A DNA stretch of 8,918 nucleotides from Bacillota bacterium (GTDB lineage: Bacteria; Bacillota; Clostridia; Peptostreptococcales; Anaerovoracaceae): NCBI GenBank assembly GCA_017431395.1, contig JAFRLD010000148.1:1-8918 (forward strand), in the 5' to 3' direction. Shown piece after piece: positions 1 to 5,629 of this stretch. The number at the start of each line of letters is the position of its first letter. The stretch's first letter is position 1. Made by a program: the position numbers and the translations under genes. The notes beneath the pieces were generated by a model. It was not told the DNA's origin and did no database searches. It worked only from the letters and a program-made list of their open reading frames with translations.

Positions 1-23
1 ACCCTTTGAAATGAAGGGTTTTT
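1..23 (+). terminator. Probable intrinsic terminator of a unit to the left
   Basis: A 6-bp inverted repeat (1-6 ACCCTT, 14-19 AAGGGT) with a 7-nt loop is followed by a run of T (19-23). This is the shape of a short rho-independent terminator reading rightward, but no gene for it is in the window, and the hairpin may be cut by the window edge. Positions 2-10 can instead pair with 26-34 (9 bp perfect). Confidence 0.4.
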
Positions 24-204
24 GCTTCAAAGGGCACAGAATCCATTCGTTTCAGGGAATTAGTGATTCCTAACCCAACCTAACCAAACTCCTAACCTGC
101 TTAACCCGGGGTGCACCTACCGCAGAGTGTACTTACTGCACCTACTGGCAGGTACTTGCACGCAGGCATTTTTTGTGGGGCGCTGTCCCGCCAGTCACCT
201 GTAT
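24..204. other. Non-coding stretch with short direct repeats
   Basis: No convincing gene is seen; the reading frames crossing it lack ribosome binding sites and run antisense into the lipoprotein gene. It contains CTAACC at 70-75, 80-85 and 92-97 and a related TTAACC at 101-106, that is, every 9-12 bp. TGCACCTAC is repeated exactly at 112-120 and 137-145. The function is unknown; it lies between the terminators of two units. Confidence 0.5.
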
Positions 205-240
205 AAAAAAAGGGAGCTGTTCACACGGAACAACTCCCTT
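205..240 (-). terminator. Intrinsic terminator of the DUF3048 lipoprotein gene
   Basis: On the minus strand an 11-bp stem (238-228 with 222-212, including one U-G wobble) closes a 5-nt loop and is followed by seven U residues (211-205). The U-tract lies only on the minus-strand side, so it serves the gene ending at 282, about 40 bp downstream of its stop codon. Confidence 0.9.
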
Positions 241-281
241 CAGCAGTCATGCTTTCGTTCGCGCCTGTTGGCAGTTATGCT

Positions 282-1574
282 TTATTCTGTTCCCTCAGCG
301 CCCTCTGCCGAATCTCCCGAATCCTCGGCCGCGTCAGCGCCTTCGCCCTCCGTGGCTTCCTCCTTAGGCTCGTTCGGGATGATCTCCAGCTCGCCGCCGT
401 TGTTCTGGGAAGCCCAGCCGATCCAGGTGCGTCCCGGGTTCAGGCCGGCGTAGACGACTTCTGCTGCATCGCCGGCGGCCTTGATCTCTTCTTCGGTCAG
501 GCCTTCCTCGGCAGCTTTCGCTTCAGCTGCGTCCCGGGCGGCCTTCGTGGCGTCGGCATCGATCAGGTAGAGCTTCTTGTCGCTGTCGATCTGCCATTCG
601 ATGTTCTTCACCGTGCCGAGGCTGAAGAGCTTGCCTTCGCCTCCACCCAGTGCGTAGTCACAGTAGGTGACGCTGCCGGTGCTGCCGGGACCCTCGTAGT
701 TTGCCTTGGTGATGTACTCTGTATCATCAAAGAGCACCAGGAGGTTGTCCCGCTTGAAATCATTCTTAAAAGCGTCGGTGTGGTACATCTGGTCCTCTTC
801 GTTATAGGTCCAGTGCTTCGTCTCCCAGTTGGTGCGGTCAGAGAAGTCGAGATTGATCTCGTTTGCGAGGATGTCGCTCATTGGCTCTGCCGTCTCATTA
901 AAGAGCAGCTCGGTCGGGGTCTCGGGATGCTTACGGCAACCGTACTCATCGATCGCGGCCTTGACCTTGTCTCCGTAAACGATTCCGGTATGCTCCGCGG
1001 AAACTCCTCTGGAGTGATCCCGGTCATAGAGCCCGCACTCATTGGAGAAGCTCATCTGGTTGATGTGGTCGACGACGTCATCTTTGAAGACGGTGGAAGC
1101 TCCGACATAGTCACCCTTCGAATGGCTCTGGCCCCAGTGGATGAAGATGGCATCGAAGCATTCTGAGAACCGGATGAACGGGGGACGTGCGCTCCGCATC
1201 GGCCCGATCTGTTCGGGCAGCTTGTTAAAGTCTGCATAGAACCAGAGCGTTCTGGTGATGCCTCCCTCGACTTCGCCTTCCAGGACGATGTCCGGTGGAT
1301 ACTGTTCGTCATCCATGCCCCACTGCGGTCTGGCGTCGGGTGAGTTCTCAACAACGAAGGCGACGATCCGCTGCTCATCGATGATGCTCTCATCATATCC
1401 CTGCTCCGCTGTCGCTCCGGTCAGGGGGTTGGTGATCGGTTCCGGCTCGGGAGGAGCGACCTCCTCCTGGCTGGTAGTACTGGTATCTGAGCAGGCGGTC
1501 ATGAGAAATGCTCCCGCCCCGCAGGCGAGTGCGAGGACTATGACGAATCCTGCCAATAGTTTCGAATTCTTCAT
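282..1574 (-). CDS. DUF3048-family lipoprotein (YerB-like)
   Basis: A predicted 430-residue exported lipoprotein, probably anchored on the outer face of the membrane. The start at 1574 is preferred over 1616 because an AGGAG (1584-1588) lies 9 nt upstream and the best promoter would start transcription near 1612, downstream of the longer start. The N-terminus has Lys2/Lys5, a hydrophobic core (about 6-24) and a lipobox-like MTA-Cys28, followed by a Ser/Thr/Glu/Pro linker. Residues about 45-190 match the N-terminal DUF3048 domain (IGPMRSARPPF, FIHWGQS), and the segment ending NPGRTWIGW matches the usual DUF3048 C-terminal boundary. Two oddities are seen: a Lys/Glu/Ala-rich helical insert just before that boundary and an acidic Gly/Ala/Glu/Ser tail of about 35 residues. 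Bacillus YerB belongs to this family; its biochemical role is poorly defined, so none is assigned. It is a monocistronic gene with its own promoter and terminator. Confidence 0.88.
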   Translation of the reverse strand: MKNSKLLAGFVIVLALACGAGAFLMTACSDTSTTSQEEVAPPEPEPITNPLTGATAEQGYDESIIDEQRIVAFVVENSPDARPQWGMDDEQYPPDIVLEGEVEGGITRTLWFYADFNKLPEQIGPMRSARPPFIRFSECFDAIFIHWGQSHSKGDYVGASTVFKDDVVDHINQMSFSNECGLYDRDHSRGVSAEHTGIVYGDKVKAAIDEYGCRKHPETPTELLFNETAEPMSDILANEINLDFSDRTNWETKHWTYNEEDQMYHTDAFKNDFKRDNLLVLFDDTEYITKANYEGPGSTGSVTYCDYALGGGEGKLFSLGTVKNIEWQIDSDKKLYLIDADATKAARDAAEAKAAEEGLTEEEIKAAGDAAEVVYAGLNPGRTWIGWASQNNGGELEIIPNEPKEEATEGEGADAAEDSGDSAEGAEGTE

Positions 1575-1618
1575 AATGTTGTTCTCCTGAAGATCATATA
1601 CTATATCTTGTTGCATAT

Positions 1619-1648
1619 ATCATAACGCATAACGGGGTCGTTTCTCAA
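1619..1648 (-). promoter_or_regulatory. Promoter of the DUF3048 lipoprotein gene
   Basis: Reading the minus strand, a -35 TTGAGA (1648-1643) and a -10 TATGAT (1624-1619) are separated by 18 bp. The predicted start near 1612 leaves a leader of about 38 nt that includes the AGGAG site. It is the best sigma-A-type match upstream of the gene. Confidence 0.6.
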
Positions 1649-1708
1649 CAAAAAGATGAAGAAACCCGAAAATGCTTTCGCAGACGGTGCATCCCCATCC
1701 CGAAGTGC

Positions 1709-1722
1709 TTTACCGCGGTAAA
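1709..1722. promoter_or_regulatory. Perfect 14-bp palindrome, candidate operator
   Basis: TTTACCGCGGTAAA is a perfect dyad. It lies 25 bp upstream of the -35 box of the non-coding RNA promoter and about 60 bp upstream of the divergent lipoprotein promoter. Its size and symmetry suit a dimeric helix-turn-helix regulator. I do not recognise the regulator, and no regulator gene is in the window. Confidence 0.4.
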
Positions 1723-1747
1723 TACATAAAAAGAACAATATGCACTA

Positions 1748-1775
1748 TTGAAATTTTCTGAAAACGTGGTATCAT
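1748..1775 (+). promoter_or_regulatory. Promoter of the candidate non-coding RNA
   Basis: A -35 TTGAAA (1748-1753) and a -10 TATCAT (1770-1775) are 16 bp apart, and TGG directly before the -10 makes it an extended -10 promoter. Transcription should begin near 1782, at the base of a stable hairpin. Confidence 0.7.
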
Positions 1776-1781
1776 ATAGTC

Positions 1782-2090
1782 ACAGAGAGGCGAAGACCTC
1801 TCGAGTTAATAGATTCAGGAAGTTATTGCTAGAGGAAGCGGCCTTTATAGGAGAGCCTGGTTAAGAGAGACAGGACACGAAATAAGGAGAAAGAGGCAAA
1901 CGCGAAAGAAGACAACTGAATAGAGAAACGTGATCTGAGAGATCTTAGGAAGCGAGCTTCGAAGGGATGCCTTGAACCGGAGAAGGGCTTCAGAAGGATC
2001 GAGAAAGGAAGTGAGAGAAGTGAGGGTCTTACAGATTGACAAGTAACGGGCTGCGATAGTCGGAGAGAATGGATCGCAGCCCTTTTTTTT
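1782..2090 (+). ncRNA. Candidate structured non-coding RNA, about 310 nt
   Basis: The interval has a well-formed promoter at one end and a strong intrinsic terminator at the other, but no open frame with a ribosome binding site on the plus strand. It is strongly purine-rich (runs of GA, GGA, AAGGAG). Local hairpins are visible: GAGAGG/CCTCTC (1785-1790/1797-1802), GATCT/AGATC (1932-1936/1940-1944), CCTG/CAGG near 1857-1875 and AAGG/CCTT near 1963-1974. I compared it mentally with RNase P RNA, tmRNA, SRP RNA, 6S RNA and T-box leaders and saw none of their invariant motifs. Because the terminator precedes the znuC promoter, it looks like an independent RNA rather than a leader, although read-through into znuC is possible. 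The minus-strand frames through it look like shadows of low-complexity purine sequence. The boundaries are predicted, not measured. Confidence 0.65.
2048..2090 (+). terminator. Terminator of the non-coding RNA
   Basis: A perfect 10-bp GC-rich stem (2048-2057 with 2073-2082) and a 15-nt purine-rich loop are followed by eight T (2083-2090), with a second T-run at 2094-2100. It is one of the strongest terminators in the window and lies only about 25 bp upstream of the next -10 box. Confidence 0.9.
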
Positions 2091-2091
2091 A

Positions 2092-2120
2092 TCTTTTTTT
2101 GCTCCGGACTGTGGTATACT
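2092..2120 (+). promoter_or_regulatory. Promoter of the metal ABC transporter unit
   Basis: An extended -10, TGG-TATACT (2112-2120), has no good -35; the expected place (2092-2097) lies in the T-rich terminator tail. Transcription would start near 2127, leaving a leader of only about 18 nt. A TGTG-N9-CACA dyad (2110-2113/2123-2126) brackets the -10 and could be a regulator site, but it does not match the Zur, MntR or AdcR consensus boxes I know. Confidence 0.55.
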
Positions 2121-2144
2121 GTCACAATGGAGGTAACAGGAGAA

Positions 2145-2852
2145 ATGGCACTGATCACTGTTAAAGATCTGGCGGTAGGTTATGAGACCGGTATCGTAGC
2201 GAGCGATATCAATTTCGAAGTGAATACAGGGGACTATCTCTGCATCGTCGGCGAGAACGGTTCGGGTAAATCGACGCTGATGAAGACGCTGCTGCGTCTG
2301 CAGGATCCTATCCGCGGCGAGATCGTGACCGGAGATGGGCTCACACGCGGCGAGATCGGATATCTGCCTCAGCAGACACAGATCCAGAAAGACTTCCCGG
2401 CATCCGTACGTGAGGTCGTTCTGTCCGGTTGTCAGGGCAGGCTGGGATGGCGTCCTTTTTATGGGGCGTTCGAGAAACAGGCGGCGCAGAAGAATATGGA
2501 GCGCATGGGGATCGCTTCCCTGGCGAGCCGAAGCTACAGAGAACTTTCCGGCGGGCAGCAGCAGCGGGTACTGCTGGCGCGGGCACTTTGTGCTGCGGAG
2601 AAAGTCCTGCTCCTGGATGAGCCGGTATCGGGGCTGGATCCTGTAGTGACTGCAGAGATGTACGGCCTGATCGAGAAACTGAACCGGGAGGGCATTACGA
2701 TCATCATGATCTCTCATGATATCTCGGCGGCGATCCATTCGGCCAGCCATATCCTTCACGTGGCGAAAACCGCATGGTTCGGAACGAAGGAGGATTACCG
2801 CAGCACCCATATCGGGCAGCGTTTCCTGGGACAGGAAGGAGGCAGGACGTGA
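2145..2852 (+). CDS. znuC: Zinc/manganese-type ABC transporter ATP-binding protein
   Basis: This is the cytoplasmic ATPase that powers metal import through the membrane protein encoded next. The 235-residue product has the full set of motifs: Walker A GENGSGKST (36-44), Q-loop Gln76 in YLPQQ, signature LSGGQ (134-138), Walker B VLLLDEP (154-160), D-loop SGLD (162-165) and switch His191. Length and sequence fit the ZnuC/AdcC/MntB group. The start at 2145 is chosen because GGAGG (2129-2133) lies 11 nt upstream; the earlier in-frame ATG at 2127 has no binding site and coincides with the predicted transcription start. The stop codon overlaps the permease start by one base (TGATG), so the two are translationally coupled. 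The substrate (Zn, Mn or Fe) cannot be settled from the ATPase. The name znuC is by family resemblance. Confidence 0.88.
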   Translation: MALITVKDLAVGYETGIVASDINFEVNTGDYLCIVGENGSGKSTLMKTLLRLQDPIRGEIVTGDGLTRGEIGYLPQQTQIQKDFPASVREVVLSGCQGRLGWRPFYGAFEKQAAQKNMERMGIASLASRSYRELSGGQQQRVLLARALCAAEKVLLLDEPVSGLDPVVTAEMYGLIEKLNREGITIIMISHDISAAIHSASHILHVAKTAWFGTKEDYRSTHIGQRFLGQEGGRT

Positions 2853-3694
2853 TGGATCAGCTCATCACTTATCTGCAATATCCCTTCGTGGTCTATGCGA
2901 TGATCGTCGGCTGTCTCATTGCTCTCTGTTCCTCCCTGCTGGGGGTGACTCTGGTGCTGAAACGGTTTTCTTTTATCGGGGACGGTCTGAGCCATGTGGC
3001 ATTCGGAGCACTCGCCATAGCAAGTGTTCTGAAAATGAACAATCAGATGATCGTGATCCTGCCCCTCACGATGATCAGTGCGATCCTGCTTCTGAGGGCG
3101 GGGCAGAAAACCCAGATCCGTGGAGATGCCGCGCTGGCAATGATCTCGGTAGGAGCGCTGGCTTTTGGCTATCTGATCCTGAATCTGTTTTCTTCATCAC
3201 CGAATCTGACCGGAGACGTGTGCAGCACTCTGTTTGGTTCCACTTCGATCCTGACGCTGACAAGGCAGGAGGTGATCATGTGCGCGTGTATGTCCCTGGC
3301 GGTCATCATTCTGTTCGTTCTGCTTTATAACCGGATCTTCGCGGTGACCTTTGACGAGGATTTCGCCAAGGCGACCGGGGTCCGGGCGGACATCCACAAT
3401 CTGATCATCGCCATCGTGATCGCGGTGATCATCGTTGTCGCCATGAGCCTGGTGGGGGCATTGTTGATCTCAGCGCTCGTGGTTTTCCCGGCTTTATCGG
3501 CCATGCGGCTATACAGGACCTTCCGGGCGGTGACGATCTGTTCAGCAGTCATCTCGGTGGTCTGCGCGTTTATTGGGATCGTCATCTCGATCCTGGCCGG
3601 GACGCCGGTTGGATCCACGATCGTTGCGATCGATGTGATCGTATTCTTTATCTGCTGGATCTGCGGACAGCTGACCGGCAGTTATAACAGGTAG
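2852..3694 (+). CDS. znuB: Metal ABC transporter permease (ZnuB/MntC-like)
   Basis: An integral membrane protein of 280 residues that forms the channel of a metal importer (ABC-3 permease family). It is almost wholly hydrophobic, with roughly eight or nine membrane segments. Family-typical stretches are FSFIGDGLSHVAFGALAIA near residue 38 and GALLISALVVFPALSAMRL in the C-terminal half. The start at 2852 has AAGGAGG (2836-2842) 9 nt upstream and overlaps the ATPase stop codon; the longer frame from 2774 would lie inside the ATPase gene and is rejected. No periplasmic-type or lipoprotein metal-binding component is encoded on either side, so that subunit must be elsewhere. TcdA follows after 19 bp with no terminator, suggesting one transcript. 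Confidence 0.88.
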   Translation: MDQLITYLQYPFVVYAMIVGCLIALCSSLLGVTLVLKRFSFIGDGLSHVAFGALAIASVLKMNNQMIVILPLTMISAILLLRAGQKTQIRGDAALAMISVGALAFGYLILNLFSSSPNLTGDVCSTLFGSTSILTLTRQEVIMCACMSLAVIILFVLLYNRIFAVTFDEDFAKATGVRADIHNLIIAIVIAVIIVVAMSLVGALLISALVVFPALSAMRLYRTFRAVTICSAVISVVCAFIGIVISILAGTPVGSTIVAIDVIVFFICWICGQLTGSYNR

Positions 3695-3713
3695 GAAAGG
3701 GAATGTTATTCTG

Positions 3714-4451
3714 ATGCAGGAGCAGTTTGCCAGAACGAAAATGCTTCTAGGAGAAGAAGCCATGGAGAAGCTTGCGGCTTCCCGTGTTGCCGTCTTCGGA
3801 GTCGGCGGCGTCGGGGGGTATGTTGTCGAGGGTCTGGTGCGATCCGGGATCGGAGCACTGGATCTGGTCGATCACGATACCGTCGACATCACGAATCTCA
3901 ACCGGCAGATCATAGCCACGATGGATACGATCGGGGAAGAGAAGGTGGATGCAGCAGCACGCAGGATCCGGTCCATCAATCCCGAATGTCAGGTCCGGAC
4001 ATGCCGGATGTTCTATCTGCCGGAGACGAGGGATCAGTTCGATTTCCGGGAGTACGATTATGTCGTCGATGCCATCGATACCGTGGCGGGCAAGCTCGCC
4101 CTGATCGAAGCGGCGAAGGAAGCGGGGACGCCGATCATCTGCGCTATGGGCGCAGGCAATAAACTACAGCCTTCCGCCTTCCGGGTAGCGGATATCTATG
4201 ACACTTCGGTCTGTCCGCTGGCGAGGGTCATCCGCAGGGAATGCAAAAAACGCGGGATCCGGTCCCTGAAGGTCGTCTACTCTCAGGAGGAGCCGGTCCG
4301 TCCTAAGACTCCTGCAGACGGGGACGAGTCCGGGCGGGCAGGACGCACTCCGGGTTCGACGGCGTTCGCGCCATCCGTCATGGGGCTCATCATTGCGGGC
4401 GAAGTCGTGCGGGATCTGGTAAGTTGCGCGGACGGGCCTTTTTCGGTATAA
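3714..4451 (+). CDS. tcdA: tRNA threonylcarbamoyladenosine dehydratase (TcdA-like, ThiF/E1 family)
   Basis: TcdA uses ATP to cyclise the t6A modification at tRNA position 37 to ct6A. The 245-residue protein has the E1-like nucleotide-binding fold: GVGGVGG (29-35), acidic Asp53/Asp55 after the second strand, NLNRQ (61-65) holding the conserved Arg64, Lys77, and VVDAID (117-122). The later CPLARVIRRECKKRGI and GSTAFAPSVMGLIIAGEVV stretches fit TcdA/CsdL better than ThiF, MoeB or HesA; there is no CxxC zinc pair and no sulfur-carrier gene nearby. A GAAAGGG site precedes the start. It is slightly shorter than the E. coli protein (268). Its stop codon lies inside the -10 box of the next promoter. 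The exact substrate rests on family resemblance. Confidence 0.82.
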   Translation: MQEQFARTKMLLGEEAMEKLAASRVAVFGVGGVGGYVVEGLVRSGIGALDLVDHDTVDITNLNRQIIATMDTIGEEKVDAAARRIRSINPECQVRTCRMFYLPETRDQFDFREYDYVVDAIDTVAGKLALIEAAKEAGTPIICAMGAGNKLQPSAFRVADIYDTSVCPLARVIRRECKKRGIRSLKVVYSQEEPVRPKTPADGDESGRAGRTPGSTAFAPSVMGLIIAGEVVRDLVSCADGPFSV

Positions 4452-4452
4452 T
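4424..4452 (+). promoter_or_regulatory. Promoter of queD-folE2, inside the end of tcdA
   Basis: A -35 TTGCGC (4424-4429) and a perfect -10 TATAAT (4447-4452) are separated by exactly 17 bp. The TAA stop of tcdA (4449-4451) is part of the -10 box. Transcription from about 4459 would give queD-folE2 its own start in addition to read-through from the transporter unit. No preQ1-type riboswitch fits in the leader of about 23 nt. Confidence 0.75.
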
Positions 4453-4481
4453 ATTATTGTTGACGAAAGGACAGGCACTCT

Positions 4482-4844
4482 ATGATACTGATCAAAGAAT
4501 TCGAATTTGACGCAGCGCATAATCTGATCCATTACCATGGCAAGTGCGAGCGTCTGCACGGACATACATATAAGCTGGTCGTGAAGCTGGAAGGCCGCCG
4601 GGACAAGGAAGATATGATCTATGACTTCACGGCTTTAAAAAAACTCGTGAAGGAGCAGGTCCTGGACGAGTTCGACCATCACTATATCAATGATTTCATC
4701 GAGCAGCCCACGGCAGAGAATATCGCCGTTTATATCTGGGACAAGCTGGAGCCTCTTGTGCGCACGGAGAACGCGCATCTTTATGAGATAGAAGTTTGGG
4801 AAACGAAAACTTCCGGAATCATCTATAACGGTAAGGAGTCATAA
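4482..4844 (+). CDS. queD: 6-carboxytetrahydropterin synthase (QueD/PTPS family), possibly dual-function
   Basis: A tunnel-fold enzyme (COG0720) acting on 7,8-dihydroneopterin triphosphate. The QueD reaction gives 6-carboxytetrahydropterin, the second step towards the 7-deazaguanine precursor of queuosine. The 120-residue product is normal for QueD. Zinc ligands His13 (FDAAHNL), His26 and His28 (LHGH) are present, as is the catalytic Cys22, with FDHHYIND further on. The active-site motif reads C-E-R-L-H-G-H: besides Cys22 it has Glu23 three residues before the HGH, the position of the catalytic Glu in PTPS-III enzymes of folate synthesis. This CExxHGH form is, as I recall it, the signature of dual PTPS-I/III enzymes. 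AAAGGA (4466-4471) precedes the start. The stop overlaps the folE2 start by one base (TAATG). No queC, queE or queF is in the window. Confidence 0.87.
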   Translation: MILIKEFEFDAAHNLIHYHGKCERLHGHTYKLVVKLEGRRDKEDMIYDFTALKKLVKEQVLDEFDHHYINDFIEQPTAENIAVYIWDKLEPLVRTENAHLYEIEVWETKTSGIIYNGKES

Positions 4845-5623
4845 TGAAAGACGTTCAGAACGAAAAGGATATGAGAAATATCTACCTTCATCAGGTGGGC
4901 ATCCGGGAGCTGAAATACCCGGTAGTGATCCGGAATGGTGAGGGAGAGATGTTCCCGGTGACAGCTAAGGTCAGTCTTTCGGTCGACCTGGAGGGAGACC
5001 AGAAGGGGACCCATATGTCCAGGTTCGTCGAGGTGCTCACCCAGTACAATCAGATGGATCTGAAGAACATCCGGCTCCTGCTGGAGGCTCTCCGTGAGCG
5101 GCTCGAGGCGAGGAACAGCTTCTGCCGTTTCGATTTCGATTATTATATCTGGAAGAAATCCCCGGTGACCGGCCGGGAATCTTATCTGGCGGTGGAGGTC
5201 GAATACAAGGGTGCGCTCAGGGATGACGAGCTGGACTTCGAGATGACGGTCCGCACTCCGGTGACGACGCTTTGCCCATGTTCGAAGGAGATCTCGGAGT
5301 ATTCAGCCCACAACCAGAGGGCGATCGTTTCGATCACGATCCGTACAGACCAGTACATCTGGATCGAAGATCTCACGAGGATCGCGGAAACGGCCTCTTC
5401 CTGCCCGCTCTACTCGCTTCTTAAGCGGCCGGATGAGAAGTTCGTGACCGAATATGCCTACGATCATCCGAAGTTCGTCGAGGACGTCGCCAGAGACGCG
5501 AAACTCATGATCGATGAGATGGAGGAGATGGAAGGCGTTCAGAGTTATGTGATCGAGGTCGAGAGCCTCGAGAGCATCCATAACCACTCCGCCTACGCGA
5601 AGGTGGAGGGGGTCCGGGTGTAA
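4844..5623 (+). CDS. folE2: GTP cyclohydrolase IB (FolE2/MptA type)
   Basis: It converts GTP to 7,8-dihydroneopterin triphosphate, the shared precursor of folate and queuosine and the substrate of the QueD homologue encoded just upstream. The 259-residue protein shows the FolE2 landmarks: HQVGIRELKYPV (16-27), KGTHMSRF (54-61), the active-site segment LCPCSKEIS with Cys144/Cys146/Glu149 and AHNQR (155-159), and ESIHNHSAYA (243-252). These differ from the zinc-dependent FolE (type IA). FolE2 enzymes can work with metals other than zinc, and in some bacteria they replace FolE during zinc limitation. An AAGGAG (4833-4838) inside the end of queD and the one-base overlap with its stop show tight coupling. 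No FolE-IA is nearby, so this may be the organism's only form. Confidence 0.93.
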   Translation: MKDVQNEKDMRNIYLHQVGIRELKYPVVIRNGEGEMFPVTAKVSLSVDLEGDQKGTHMSRFVEVLTQYNQMDLKNIRLLLEALRERLEARNSFCRFDFDYYIWKKSPVTGRESYLAVEVEYKGALRDDELDFEMTVRTPVTTLCPCSKEISEYSAHNQRAIVSITIRTDQYIWIEDLTRIAETASSCPLYSLLKRPDEKFVTEYAYDHPKFVEDVARDAKLMIDEMEEMEGVQSYVIEVESLESIHNHSAYAKVEGVRV

Positions 5624-5629
5624 GTGTGT

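Noticed and set aside
249..1166. 305-codon plus-strand reading frame opposite the lipoprotein gene
   Set aside because: It lies antisense to a clear DUF3048 gene with a good start and terminator, has no ribosome binding site, and has no recognisable domain; it is a codon-bias shadow.
1782..2090. RNase P RNA, tmRNA, SRP RNA or 6S RNA
   Set aside because: The GAGGAAAGTCC-type core of RNase P, the tRNA-like ends of tmRNA, the SRP GGAAGCAGC segment and the long bubble of 6S RNA are not seen. The AGAGGAAGC near 1831 is only a partial resemblance.
2110..2126. Zur or MntR box at the transporter promoter
   Set aside because: The TGTG-N9-CACA dyad is short and does not match the consensus sites I know for Zur, MntR or AdcR; it is kept only as a weak candidate within the promoter entry.
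1845..2810. 321-codon minus-strand frame across the non-coding RNA and the ATPase gene
   Set aside because: It is antisense to a complete ABC ATPase, has no ribosome binding site, and its composition follows the complementary strand's codons.
4452..4481. preQ1 riboswitch before queD
   Set aside because: The leader from the likely start point is only about 23 nt and no hairpin with an A-rich tail is present.
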